Shown: one piece after another, positions 8,138 to 17,461 of the stretch | Layout of the letters: each line of letters begins with the position of its first letter | Position numbering within the stretch: position 1 is the first letter of the stretch | Source of the DNA: Nocardia pseudobrasiliensis NBRC 108224 | GTDB taxonomy: Bacteria; Actinomycetota; Actinomycetes; Mycobacteriales; Mycobacteriaceae | Direction: 5' to 3' | Length of the DNA: 64,000 nucleotides | Assembly: GCF_001613105.1 (NCBI RefSeq) | Contig: NZ_BDBS01000038.1 | Coordinates: 61,212-125,211 of the forward strand | The notes under the pieces: generated by a model | Database searches by the model: none | What the model was told of the DNA's origin: nothing | What the model saw: only the letters and a program-made list of their open reading frames with translations | Made by a program: the position numbers and the translations under genes

Positions 8138-9079
8138 GTGACCGATCTGGATCCGGCGGCGGTGCGCGCCTTCGTCGCCGCGGTGGACGAGGGGCAGTTC
8201 AGCCACGCGGCCGATGTGCTGGGTATTACGCAGCAGGCGGTGTCGAAGCGAATCGCCAAGCTGGAGAGCCAATTCGAGGTGGCGCTGTTCGATCGCGGGC
8301 CGGGTGGCATCACCGTGACCGATGCGGGAAATCGGTTGCTGCCCTATGCCAGATCGCTGCTCGCCGTGATCGACGAGGCGGTGGCGGCCGTGCGGGGACG
8401 GCCGCTGCGGGTGGCGGTGCTGGGGGAGCGGCAGCCCGCCATGGAGTTGATGCGCTACTACCTGGATCGCAATCCGGACTGCGATACCGAGGTCGTATTG
8501 TCCAACCTCTTCGCGACCTCTCGCGACGCGGTGGCGACTGGACGGGCCGACGCGGCATTCGCGCGTCCGTTCGGTGGGCCGCGCCCGCTACCGCTCGAAA
8601 TCGACGCCGCCCCGGCCTATTTGGAGCCACTACACCTGCTGGTGGGCCGTGGCCATCCGCTCGCGGCGCGATCGACGATCACCCTCGCGGAGGCGAGCGC
8701 CTATCCCGCGTGGGTTCCGGGGGCCTCGGTCCCGTCGGAGTGGGCCGACTACTACCGCAATCTGGCCGAATTCAGCGGCGTTGTCGTCGAGACCGGCGAT
8801 CGACCCGAGCCGATGGATCCGATACTGCGGCGCGTCGCGGCGTCGGAGCACCTGACCACCTTCACCGGCGAGGGCTTCCTCACCCCGCTGCACCCGGCGA
8901 TCCGGCGGCTGCGCATCGTCGACCCGACTCCGGCCTATCCGCACGCGCTGCTGTGGTCGCGCGCGAACACCCATCCGGCCCTGCCGCGCCTGATCGCCCA
9001 CTTCCGCGCGACCTACAACGGCGATATAGCCCCGCACTGCTGGGTTCCGGACGCCGATCGGGCGCTGTTCACGGGTTGA
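8138..9079 (+). CDS. LysR-family transcriptional regulator
   Basis: A 313-residue LysR-type regulator. The N-terminal winged helix reads VRAFVAAVDEGQFSHAADVL, then GITQQAVSKRIAKLE, the family's recognition-helix pattern. Residues from about 85 onward form a periplasmic-binding-like effector domain (LRVAVLGE, GRADAAFARP, PLHLLVGRGHPLA). The GTG start is preceded by AGGAGG. It is divergent from the DnaE gene with 85 bases between starts, an arrangement that usually means the regulator controls the divergent gene. A LysR protein controlling a polymerase would be unusual, so the target may be itself. The effector is unknown. Confidence 0.9.
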   Translation: MTDLDPAAVRAFVAAVDEGQFSHAADVLGITQQAVSKRIAKLESQFEVALFDRGPGGITVTDAGNRLLPYARSLLAVIDEAVAAVRGRPLRVAVLGERQPAMELMRYYLDRNPDCDTEVVLSNLFATSRDAVATGRADAAFARPFGGPRPLPLEIDAAPAYLEPLHLLVGRGHPLAARSTITLAEASAYPAWVPGASVPSEWADYYRNLAEFSGVVVETGDRPEPMDPILRRVAASEHLTTFTGEGFLTPLHPAIRRLRIVDPTPAYPHALLWSRANTHPALPRLIAHFRATYNGDIAPHCWVPDADRALFTG

Positions 9080-9134
9080 GGTCAGCCGTTGGCGACCGTG
9101 TGCCCACCCGAGGTTTCGGCCGGTCGCGCATAAC

Positions 9135-9737
9135 CTAGCGCCGGACGGCGGGGCGGTCGCGGTGATCCCAGGCCACGAGAAGATCCGGGTCTTCGTGGCG
9201 CTCGCGGTGGTGCAGGATCGCGTCGATGGTGAACGCGTCGGCCGGGGCGGTTCGGCGGCGTAGGGCTCCCTCGGACAGGCGTAGTTCCACCGACAGGTCG
9301 AAATTCAGGTTGCGGCCCAGCAGCATTGGGCCTGCGATTATGAGGATCAGGTTGGGTTCGGCGGGGGTGATCGGGGCTCGGGCGGAGCGGTCGGTGGATT
9401 CGTTCCAGAGGGCGGGGAGCCAGTGGGCGTGGGTGCGGAGGGACTGGAGGACCTCGCGGTCGAGGGCGGGGTAGTCGAACCAGGCGGTGCGGTAGGACAT
9501 TTCGTCGCGGCCGTATTCCAGGCGCAGGGAGGCGGGGCGGATGTAATCGTGCAGCGAGACGACCGCGGCGGGTCGGCCATGGGTGCGGATTCGGTCGGTG
9601 AGGGTGTGGGCGAAGGTGAGCGGGTCCGCGGCGTCGGCTCCGTCGATCGCGACGATCGCGCGCCCGGACAGGGCGAGGATACGGTCGGTGAGATCGTCGA
9701 CCAGTGCGGCGACGGTGACGGGAGTGAATGCGGGCAT
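9135..9737 (-). CDS. Uridine kinase-like protein with degenerate P-loop
   Basis: A 200-residue protein resembling the actinobacterial uridine kinase-like P-loop family. It has a beta-strand/loop start RAIVAIDGADAADPLTFA near residue 27, a DYIRPASLRLEYG block, a WFDYPALDREVL block, and LILIIAGPMLLGRNL. In the family the first loop should read GxSGSGKS/T. Here no GKS/T is present, so ATP binding by a standard Walker A motif is unlikely. It may be a pseudoenzyme or a diverged nucleotide-binding protein. It lies alone on the minus strand between the LysR gene and tesB. Confidence 0.6.
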   Translation of the reverse strand: MPAFTPVTVAALVDDLTDRILALSGRAIVAIDGADAADPLTFAHTLTDRIRTHGRPAAVVSLHDYIRPASLRLEYGRDEMSYRTAWFDYPALDREVLQSLRTHAHWLPALWNESTDRSARAPITPAEPNLILIIAGPMLLGRNLNFDLSVELRLSEGALRRRTAPADAFTIDAILHHRERHEDPDLLVAWDHRDRPAVRR

Positions 9738-9827
9738 CCGACCATCATGCCGACTCGCCCGAGGGGTGCGGCGCGGGTGTATTCGCTATCGCATAGCCTG
9801 AGCTGGTTGGTTCCCGGAAGGACGGTT

Positions 9828-10649
9828 ATGGCGACGATCGAAGAGGCGCTCGAGATCGAGCAGCTCGAGCTGAACATCTTTCGTGGCGCGTCCACCAAGA
9901 CCCAGCTGCCGCGGACATTCGGCGGGCAGGTTGCCGGGCAGGCGCTGGTATCGGCGGTGCGGACGGTCGAGCCGCGGTATCAGGTGCATTCGCTGCACGG
10001 ATACTTTCTGCGGCCGGGCAATCCCTCGCAGCCGACGGTCTATCTGGTCGACCGGATCCGCGACGGGCGTTCGTTCTGCACGCGGCGGGTGACCGGGGTG
10101 CAGAACGGCGAGGCGATCTTCACCATGTCCGCGTCGTTCCACAGCGGCGACGCGGGACCGGTGCATCAGGACGAGATGCCGAAAGTGCCGCCGCCGCACG
10201 ATCTTCCCGACGCCCAGGTCACCCTGTCCCCGGAACGGCTGTGGGCCATGCGCGAATGGGAGCACTGGGATATCCGAACCGTCCCGGCCGATCGGGTGTA
10301 CCGCCGCGACGGAATGGCCTCCCAGCAGCAGGTGTGGTTCCGCTACCGCCACCCGCTGCCCGACGATCCGCTGTTCCACGTCTGCACGCTGGCCTATATG
10401 AGCGATATGACGCTGCTGGGCTCGTCCAAGGTGACCCATCCGGACGAGCCCACGCAGAACGCCTCGCTCGATCACGCCATGTGGTTCCTGCGTCCGTTCC
10501 GCGCCGACGAATGGCTGCTCTACGACCAGAATTCGCCCTCGGCCGGATTCGGTCGCGCGCTCACCGGCGGGCGGATCTTCAACGAGCGCGGCGAACTGGT
10601 CGCCGCGGTCGTGCAGGAGGGCCTGATCCGGACGCCGCGCGAGGGCTGA
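9828..10649 (+). CDS. tesB: Acyl-CoA thioesterase II
   Basis: A 273-residue double-hotdog thioesterase hydrolysing acyl-CoA to free acid and CoA. The N-terminal hotdog has FGGQVAGQALVSA and HSLHGYFLRPG. The C-terminal hotdog has LTYM-like LAYMSDMTLLG with Asp, and SLDHAMWFLRPFRADEW, followed by GGRIFNERGELVA. These match the TesB family, whose catalytic triad is Asp-Thr/Ser-Gln. The ATG at 9828 is preceded by GGAAGGA. In mycobacteria this gene lies between pdxS and pdxT. Here it still lies between them but is separated from each by several inserted genes. Confidence 0.93.
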   Translation: MATIEEALEIEQLELNIFRGASTKTQLPRTFGGQVAGQALVSAVRTVEPRYQVHSLHGYFLRPGNPSQPTVYLVDRIRDGRSFCTRRVTGVQNGEAIFTMSASFHSGDAGPVHQDEMPKVPPPHDLPDAQVTLSPERLWAMREWEHWDIRTVPADRVYRRDGMASQQQVWFRYRHPLPDDPLFHVCTLAYMSDMTLLGSSKVTHPDEPTQNASLDHAMWFLRPFRADEWLLYDQNSPSAGFGRALTGGRIFNERGELVAAVVQEGLIRTPREG

Positions 10650-10655
10650 GCCCGC

Positions 10656-13600
10656 TCACGCGGCGGCCTGCCGGGCCACGGTGATATCGCGCGGCTGGGC
10701 CGGAATGCCGCCCCAGCGCGTACCCGCGCCGAGATGTTCCCCCTTCATCAGCAGCGACAGCGGATCGAGCACCACATCGTCGCCGACGACCGAGTCGTAG
10801 AGCACGATCGCCCGGGTGCCGACCGTCGCGCCGGACCCGACGGTCACCGTGGACATCTTCATCACCCGGTCCTCGAACAGATGCGTCTGCAGCGATACCT
10901 GATGCCCCACGGCCGCATCGTCGCCGACCACGACCAGATCGAATTCGGTGAGGAAGGTCGTGCCCATCCAGGTGCGTCGCCCGATATCGGCGCCGAACCA
11001 GCGCAACAGGATCGGCAGGAACGGCGTCCCGGTCAGCATTCCGAGGCAGGCGGGCACGGCAGCGGATTCGAACAGACCGGTGACGAATTCGGTCCGGCGC
11101 ACGAACAGATCCCACAGCGGTTCCACTCGTGGGCGATAGCGGCCGACGACCGCGCGTTTGACCGCCGCGCACACTCCGACGATTCCGACCGCGACGGCTC
11201 CGGCCAGCAGCGGCGACAGCAGCGCGGTCACCACGAAACCACGCCCGGCCAGCGTTGACAGGCCCGTCACGTACACATACGACCCCGCGGCGAGCACACT
11301 CGCGGGCACGGTGGCCCGGAAGAATTCGATGAGCAGCCGCTGACGGACCAGCCGCGCCGAAGGCTCGTAGGTCGTGGATTCCGGGAAGTCGCCGGAGTCC
11401 TGCCGCGCGGGCAGGCGCATGGCCGGTGAGCCGAGCCAGGCGGTGCCGTCGGGCACCCCGGTATGCGGCGGCAGCGTGCTGACCCCGACCAGTGCGCCCT
11501 CGCCGACCCGCGCCCCGGCGGATACGACGGCCGCGTTGCCGATGAACGAGCGACGCCCGACCGTGGTGGGCGCGAACGAGATCCAGCCGCGGCCGAAGGT
11601 GGCCGCGCCGACACTGGCCATATCGGCGACGAAGGTGCCCTCGCCCAGTTCGAGCAGATCCGGATCGATATGGGCCGCGTTCGACACCTCCGCACCCCGC
11701 CCGATCCGCGCGCCCAGCAACCGCAGCCACGGCACCGTGTAGAGCGTGGCGTAGAGGGTGTGGGTGTTTTGCAGACTGAACTCGAACAGCTTGTCCGCCA
11801 CCCATTTTCGAATGCCCAGCGCGGAGCGGGCGGGATGGATTCCGGCGGGCAGGCCCGGCAGCACCAGCCGCTTGCCGATCGCGACCATCGCACAGACCGT
11901 CGCCACGAAGACCGGACCCGAGGCCAGCGCGGCGAGCAATCCGGCGAGGAAGTCGAAGCGCACCAGCGCCCACGACACCAGCAGCGCGGCGGGCACGATC
12001 ATGATGATCGCGGCGAGCTCGAGCGCGAATGCGGCCAGCGCGTAGGCGCTCAGCTGCGGCCGTGTCCACGGCACCCGGCGCGGGGGAGCGGACAGGATCG
12101 CCTCGATGCCGTCGGACAATCGTTCGGTCGGGGCCGCGGGCGAACCGGCCCAGCGCGCTCCGGCCGGTACGGTCGCGTCGAGAGCGGACTGCTGTCCCAG
12201 GGCCGCGCCGGATTCCAGGCGCGCGCCCGGTCCGAGGATCGCGTGCGCGCCGACGAACGCGTCGGGGCCGACGGTGATCGGCGCGACGATCACCCAGCCG
12301 CCCTCGACCCGCCACGGCCACAGCGTCACGCCATAGCCGATCGCCGCGCCGGGTCCGATGTCCAGCAGTGCGGGCAGGCTCACCGAGCGGGTGCCGATAT
12401 GCGCACCGCGCCCGATCCGCGCGCCGAGCAGGCGCAGATACAGATTGCCCAGTGGTGAGCCGGACAGCACGGGCAGTGGGCCGAAACCGAGTAGCAGATG
12501 GGCCGCCCAGATTCGCAGATAGGTCGGTCCCCACAGTGGATATCGGCCGGGCCGAATGCCGAGCGTCAGGAGGCGACCGGCCACGATCGGCACCACCCAG
12601 CGCACGGTGAGGTAGGTGAACAGCAGCGTCGCGAGCAGTTCGGCGAGCACGGTCGAGGTCGGCGAGCGATTGTCGGCGATGTCGAACCACACCACCGGCA
12701 GGCTGGTCACCAGCAGCATCAGATACAGCACGGCCAGCTGCGCGAACCCGCCGCGGGCGACGGTGGTGTCGCTGTGCCGCAACGGTTTCGAGGCGGGCGC
12801 TGCCGGCGCTGGCGTGGAGGCGGGCAGGTGCGCGGCCATGGCCCGGACGGTCGGATGCTGGTACAGGTCGCGCAGTGCGGCGTGGACGACAGCGCCGCTG
12901 GCGCGAAGTTTCGACACCACCCGCGCGGCCAGCAGGGAGTGTCCGCCGAGCTCGGTGAAGAAATCGGCTGTGACCGAAAGGGATTCGGGGGGAATGCCGA
13001 GCGCCCCGGCCCAGATGTCGCGGATGGCCGCTTCGGTGGGATCGGCGGGGGCCACGACCGGCCCGGAGCCCACGAAGCGGTGGGTGGTCGGCGCCGGGAG
13101 TTGTCGGCGGTCCACCTTGCCCGACGGCATGGTCGGCAGGGCGGGCAGCGTTTCGACGTAGGAGGCGACCATATAGGCGGGCAACCGATCCCGCATACGT
13201 TCGTAGAGTCGTGAGCGCAATGCCTCGGTGTCCGCGGCCGGTACGACATAGGCGGCCAGTTCGGGGCCGTCGGTTCCGGGCGTGGTGGCCACGACCGCCT
13301 CGGTGACCGCGGGATCCTGCATCAGCACCGATTCGATCTCGCCGAGGTCGATGCGGTGGCCGCGAATCTTCACCTCGGCGTCGGCGCGGCCCAGATATTC
13401 GATATTGCCGTCCGCGTCGAACCGGCCGAGATCGCCGGTGCGATAGAGCCTTCCGTCCGGTTCGGCGGGGTGAGGCAGGAATCGGTCGGCGGTCAGATCC
13501 GGTCGGCCGAGATAGCCGAGGGCGACTCCCGGCCCGCCGACGCAGATTTCGCCGATCTCGCCCTCTCCCATTTCGTTGCCATCGTCGTCGAGCAGCACGA

Positions 13601-14573
13601 TCGAATAGGTCGGCAGGGCGCGGCCGATGGTGACCGGGCGGCCCGGCAGCAGTTCGCCGACGGTGGCGGTGACGGTGGCCTCGGTGGGCCCGTAGGTGTT
13701 GAGCATGCGGCGGCCGGGGCGGGCCCAGCGGTCCACCAGGTAGGCGGGACAGGCCTCGCCGCCCACCAGAATCGTGCGGATATTTGGCAATTCGCGGGGA
13801 ATCGTGGCCAGCAGCGTTGGTACGCAATACAGCATCGTCACCCGGGCGGACTCGAGGAAATCGGCCAGCTCACCGCCCAGGCGACGGGAATCGGTCGGTC
13901 CCGCAACGATTGTCGCGCCGCGTGCCCAGGTCAACCAGATCTCCTCGATGGAGAAGTCGAACGAGATGGTCATGCCCTGGTAGACACGGTCATCGGGGCG
14001 CACGTCGTAGACCTCCGGCGCCACGTCGAGGAAGTTGCAGATGCTCGACTGCCCGATCAGCACGCCCTTCGGGCGACCGCTCGAACCGGAGGTATAGATC
14101 ACGTACGCCACCGGATCGGCCGGGGGCTCGATCGGATCGGGACGAGTCCTCGGCGCGCGCGAAATGGCCGCGGAATCGGCGTCCACGCGAACGATGCCGG
14201 GCCGCAGTCCATTCAACAGATGGTCGAATTCCGATGAGGTCACCACGACCTCGACATCCGCATCGTCGACGATATAGGCGACCCGATCCGCCGGTGCGCC
14301 CGGATCGATCGGAACGAATGTGGCACCGGCTTTTCCGATGCCCAACAGTGCGGTGTAGGTATGAACGGAACGTGACAGCAGAATTGCCACACGTGTGTTT
14401 GCGGTGACTCCGAGAGTACGAAGATGATGGGCCAAACGATTCGCCTGCGAATCCAATTCGGCGTACGTGAGGATCGAATCCTCACATTCCAGTGCTACCG
14501 CATTCGGCGCGGTATCGCAGCTGGACTCGAAGGTGTGATGCATCCGAGGGGCGTCGAGCACAGGGTTCTCCAT
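10656..14573 (-). CDS. Pls-type NRPS-like protein: adenylation, carrier, three hexapeptide-repeat domains with membrane segments
   Basis: A protein of about 1305 residues with no condensation domain. An adenylation domain comes first (YTSGSSGRPKGV, FDFSIEEIW, LNTYGPTEATV, GRLYRTGDLGRF, PSGKVDRRQLP), then a carrier domain with the phosphopantetheine serine in LGGHSLLAARVV. The last roughly 700 residues alternate predicted membrane helices with three left-handed beta-helix blocks, each opening GARIGRG or GADIGRR. This matches the C-terminal architecture of epsilon-poly-lysine synthetase and its relatives, whose C-terminal domains are thought to form isopeptide bonds. The substrate cannot be assigned with confidence. 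The ATG at 14573 is chosen, with an upstream in-frame GTG at 14615 as alternative. Confidence 0.85.
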   Translation of the reverse strand: MENPVLDAPRMHHTFESSCDTAPNAVALECEDSILTYAELDSQANRLAHHLRTLGVTANTRVAILLSRSVHTYTALLGIGKAGATFVPIDPGAPADRVAYIVDDADVEVVVTSSEFDHLLNGLRPGIVRVDADSAAISRAPRTRPDPIEPPADPVAYVIYTSGSSGRPKGVLIGQSSICNFLDVAPEVYDVRPDDRVYQGMTISFDFSIEEIWLTWARGATIVAGPTDSRRLGGELADFLESARVTMLYCVPTLLATIPRELPNIRTILVGGEACPAYLVDRWARPGRRMLNTYGPTEATVTATVGELLPGRPVTIGRALPTYSIVLLDDDGNEMGEGEIGEICVGGPGVALGYLGRPDLTADRFLPHPAEPDGRLYRTGDLGRFDADGNIEYLGRADAEVKIRGHRIDLGEIESVLMQDPAVTEAVVATTPGTDGPELAAYVVPAADTEALRSRLYERMRDRLPAYMVASYVETLPALPTMPSGKVDRRQLPAPTTHRFVGSGPVVAPADPTEAAIRDIWAGALGIPPESLSVTADFFTELGGHSLLAARVVSKLRASGAVVHAALRDLYQHPTVRAMAAHLPASTPAPAAPASKPLRHSDTTVARGGFAQLAVLYLMLLVTSLPVVWFDIADNRSPTSTVLAELLATLLFTYLTVRWVVPIVAGRLLTLGIRPGRYPLWGPTYLRIWAAHLLLGFGPLPVLSGSPLGNLYLRLLGARIGRGAHIGTRSVSLPALLDIGPGAAIGYGVTLWPWRVEGGWVIVAPITVGPDAFVGAHAILGPGARLESGAALGQQSALDATVPAGARWAGSPAAPTERLSDGIEAILSAPPRRVPWTRPQLSAYALAAFALELAAIIMIVPAALLVSWALVRFDFLAGLLAALASGPVFVATVCAMVAIGKRLVLPGLPAGIHPARSALGIRKWVADKLFEFSLQNTHTLYATLYTVPWLRLLGARIGRGAEVSNAAHIDPDLLELGEGTFVADMASVGAATFGRGWISFAPTTVGRRSFIGNAAVVSAGARVGEGALVGVSTLPPHTGVPDGTAWLGSPAMRLPARQDSGDFPESTTYEPSARLVRQRLLIEFFRATVPASVLAAGSYVYVTGLSTLAGRGFVVTALLSPLLAGAVAVGIVGVCAAVKRAVVGRYRPRVEPLWDLFVRRTEFVTGLFESAAVPACLGMLTGTPFLPILLRWFGADIGRRTWMGTTFLTEFDLVVVGDDAAVGHQVSLQTHLFEDRVMKMSTVTVGSGATVGTRAIVLYDSVVGDDVVLDPLSLLMKGEHLGAGTRWGGIPAQPRDITVARQAAA

Positions 14574-14798
14574 CGAAATCGGCGGCGCTGGCGCCCGGAA
14601 CCCCAAATTTCCCACATGCGACTCATGTTGCCATGCGCTTGCAGTGCCGTAAAGGAAAGATTAAGCACGCTGCGTCGGGACATATTTGCCCTTGGTATAA
14701 CCCCTCTTCGAGTCGGCTCGGGAATGCGGTCAATTCCGACATTGGGAATGTAACGCACCGGTTCGGGTGGTGCACCACACAAAATGCCGACCGTGGAT

Positions 14799-15521
14799 CT
14801 AACGCGCGAGCAATCGGTGGATCACCTCATTGTGCGCGAGGCCGCCGATGGCATTGCGAGCCAAGACGATCCCCGCGATCGCCAGGGCCCAGCCGGTCGC
14901 GCTGTCGGCGTAGCGCGACAGCAGCCGATCCAGTTTCGCCAGCATCGGCTCGATGGTCGAATGCAGCAGTGACCGTCCGGCCGTCAGCAGCAGCGCCGGG
15001 ACGATCATCACCGCGCTGTATCCGGCCAGCAGGGCGATCGACGCAGCGGTCGGCAGCTCGCTCGCGACCAGCAGTCCGATCGCGGCCAGATACGGCACCA
15101 TCGAAAACGCCTCCAGCACACCGGCGCTCACCGCGAGTACGGCCAGTCCGCCCGCCGAGCTCTGGCGCTCGAGCGCGCGGGTGCGCCAGGCCGCGGTGCG
15201 ATCGGGTTCGCCGCGCTCGCGGCGCTTCTTGGAGTCGAAGCGCCACGACACCGCGAACAGTGCCACGCCGACCAGCAACTCCGCCACCAGGACGGGCACG
15301 CTGTGCGCGAGCCCGCCGAAGCGCTCGAGGCCCGCGCCCGCGACGGTCAGCAGCAGTACGCCGAGCAGGAAGTAGAACACCGCGATGGCGACCAGATAAC
15401 TCAGCATTCGTCGCGCGGGTGGCCGATCGGGAGCCAGCAGCAGCCAGATCGGGACGATGAGGGTGCCGATGCTGGTGCTGTCCACCAGCGCCAGGCCGAT
15501 CAGGGCCGGGATCAGAATCAT
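14799..15521 (-). CDS. GAP/Sap-family membrane protein
   Basis: A 240-residue integral membrane protein with about six hydrophobic segments and one Arg/Lys-rich cytoplasmic loop (SKKRRERGE) near residue 100. The pattern MILIPALIGLALVDSTSIGT is typical of the GAP family, named for mycobacterial proteins needed for surface export of glycopeptidolipid or sulfolipid. It lies on the same strand as the Pls-type gene and about 225 bases upstream of it. A role in exporting that enzyme's product is possible but only inferred. The opposite neighbour, a sensor kinase gene, is divergent. Confidence 0.75.
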   Translation of the reverse strand: MILIPALIGLALVDSTSIGTLIVPIWLLLAPDRPPARRMLSYLVAIAVFYFLLGVLLLTVAGAGLERFGGLAHSVPVLVAELLVGVALFAVSWRFDSKKRRERGEPDRTAAWRTRALERQSSAGGLAVLAVSAGVLEAFSMVPYLAAIGLLVASELPTAASIALLAGYSAVMIVPALLLTAGRSLLHSTIEPMLAKLDRLLSRYADSATGWALAIAGIVLARNAIGGLAHNEVIHRLLAR

Positions 15522-15632
15522 GCCCCTCAGGGTCGGGCCGTGGCGGCCGCGCCGGCGTCGGGCATCGGATCGACCGGTCGTCATCACTTCGGCGGATCGC
15601 TGGGCCCGCGCGCGCTGTGCTGTGATGGTCGG

Positions 15633-16826
15633 ATGAAGCAGTGGGACGCGCTGCCCGCCGCCGCGCGGGATGCCTCGGCCGCACTGTTGTTGCTGGTCGT
15701 CGGTGCGACGCTGTATCTGTCGGGCCTGTATCCCATGTCCGATACGAGCACCGACACCCCGTTGACCGCTCGCTTCGGCGTGCTCGCCCTGCTGTGTGCG
15801 GCGGCCCTGCTGCGGCGGCGGACGCCGCTGGTGGCGCTGGGATTCGGACTGGTGCCCGTCGCGATCGATGTGACCCTCGGCGCGACGACGCCGATTCTCG
15901 TCGGATTCGGCGATCTGATCTACGCGGCCTGTCTGTACGGGTCGCGGCGGGTGTCGCGCTTCGTGGTGGCGGCCTGTGTGACGGTCGCGGTCGGCTTCGT
16001 GATCGCGGTCGCGGTGATGGTCGGTCAATGGCGGGCGGTGATGCTCGCGATCGCGGTGGTGTCGCTGCTGCTGGCCACCCCGATCTGGTGGGCGCTGTCG
16101 GTGCGTCATCACAAGGAGATGGCCGAGACCGAACGGGCGCGCGTGCAGGCCATGACGCTGATCGCCGAACTCGACCGCCGCGCGGCGGTCGCCGACGAAC
16201 GCAAGACCATGGCCCGCGATCTGCACGATGTGATCGCCGGTCACCTGTCGGCCATCGCGATCCAGTCCGAGGCCGCGCTCGGTGTGCTCGCCACGCGCGA
16301 CGCCGATGCGGCGATCACCGGCGTCCTCGGTTCGATCCGCGCCAACAGTGTCAGCGCGCTGCAGGAGATGCGCACCATGATCGGGCTGCTGCGCCGCGAC
16401 GACGGCGCCGAGGATGTCGCCGCCCCACGCGGACTGGCTCAGCTGCCGCTGGTCGTCGACGCCGCTCGATCGGCGGGAATCGTTGTGCGCGTGCGCAACT
16501 CGCTGATCGATGCGACCCTGCCCAGTGCGGTGGATCAGGCCGCGTATCGCATCATCCAGGAGGCGCTGACCAATGCGATGAAACATGCGCCGGGCCGGGA
16601 GGTGGATATCGAGGTGCTCGCCGAACGCGGCGCGCTGACGGTGTCGGTGCGCAATCCGCTGGCCGCGCGCCCGCCGCGCGCCGAGGATGATCATCCCCGG
16701 CGCGGTCTGCTCAATATGGGTGAACGCGCCGCCGCGCTCGGCGGAAACCTCACGGCGGGACCGGATTCGGGCCTGTGGGTGGTGCGGGCCCGGTTACCGC
16801 TGCTCGAAACCTCGGAGTTGATATGA
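15633..16826 (+). CDS. NarL-type sensor histidine kinase
   Basis: A 397-residue membrane sensor kinase. The first roughly 150 residues contain four to five hydrophobic helices with short loops and no large extracellular domain. A HisKA_3 dimerisation block follows, with the phospho-acceptor His in ARDLHDVIAGHLSAI. The ATPase domain has the N-box ALTNAMKHAPG and a G-box around GLLNMGERAAALGGNL. Its stop overlaps the start of the response regulator gene by 4 bases (ATGA), so the pair is translationally coupled. With little extracytoplasmic sequence, it probably senses a membrane or envelope cue. Confidence 0.92.
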   Translation: MKQWDALPAAARDASAALLLLVVGATLYLSGLYPMSDTSTDTPLTARFGVLALLCAAALLRRRTPLVALGFGLVPVAIDVTLGATTPILVGFGDLIYAACLYGSRRVSRFVVAACVTVAVGFVIAVAVMVGQWRAVMLAIAVVSLLLATPIWWALSVRHHKEMAETERARVQAMTLIAELDRRAAVADERKTMARDLHDVIAGHLSAIAIQSEAALGVLATRDADAAITGVLGSIRANSVSALQEMRTMIGLLRRDDGAEDVAAPRGLAQLPLVVDAARSAGIVVRVRNSLIDATLPSAVDQAAYRIIQEALTNAMKHAPGREVDIEVLAERGALTVSVRNPLAARPPRAEDDHPRRGLLNMGERAAALGGNLTAGPDSGLWVVRARLPLLETSELI

Positions 16827-17461
16827 CGATTCGGGTGCTGATCGCCGACGATCACGGCGCGATCCGCGCCGGGCTGCGGCTGATCCTGGAATCCGCGGAC
16901 GGCTTCGAGGTGGTCGGCGAGGCCGCCGACGGCGATGTGGCCGTGGCCCAGGCGAACGCGCTGCGGCCGGATGTGGTGCTGATGGATGTGCGTATGCCCG
17001 GTGTGGACGGTATCGCCGCGACCGAGCGCATCACCGCCGACGGCCTCGCCCGGGTGCTCATTCTGACCACCTTCGATCTGGACGAATACGTTTTCCGCAC
17101 ACTGCGCGCGGGCGCGGCGGGTTTCGTGCTGAAATCGGCGTCGGGCCCGGCCATTCTGGACGCGGTGCGCGCGGTGGCGGCCGGGGACGGGGTGCTGGCG
17201 CCGGAGGTGACCGCGTCGGTCATCTCGGCCTTCGCCGCCAGCGCCCCACCCGCACAACAGAATCCGAACCGCTTCGCCGATCTCACCGAGCGCGAGCGCG
17301 AGGTGCTGGACTGCCTGGGCGAGGGACTGTCCAACGCGCAGATCGCGACCCGGCTGTTCATCGGCGAGGCGACGGTGAAGACGCATGTCTCGCGGGTGCT
17401 CACCAAACTCGGTGTGCGATCGCGGGTTCAGGCCGCCATCGTCGCCCGCGAGGCGGGTTAG
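16823..17461 (+). CDS. NarL/LuxR-type response regulator
   Basis: A 212-residue response regulator. The receiver domain has acidic residues in LIADDH, the phospho-acceptor Asp in VVLMDVRMPG, and the conserved Thr and Lys in LILTTFD and FVLKSA. A C-terminal LuxR helix-turn-helix reads LTEREREVLDCLGEGLSN and GEATVKTHVSRVLTKLG. It is the partner of the kinase encoded immediately upstream, with a 4-base gene overlap. Its 3' end overlaps that of the convergent permease gene by 4 bases. Confidence 0.94.
   Translation: MTIRVLIADDHGAIRAGLRLILESADGFEVVGEAADGDVAVAQANALRPDVVLMDVRMPGVDGIAATERITADGLARVLILTTFDLDEYVFRTLRAGAAGFVLKSASGPAILDAVRAVAAGDGVLAPEVTASVISAFAASAPPAQQNPNRFADLTEREREVLDCLGEGLSNAQIATRLFIGEATVKTHVSRVLTKLGVRSRVQAAIVAREAG

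Noticed and set aside
5026..9138. 1370-residue open frame on the plus strand
   Set aside because: It is antisense to the DnaE gene, which has all polymerase motifs, and it runs on into the LysR gene in another frame. Its composition (Asp/Gly/Arg/His-rich, no motif) is that of a high-GC shadow frame.
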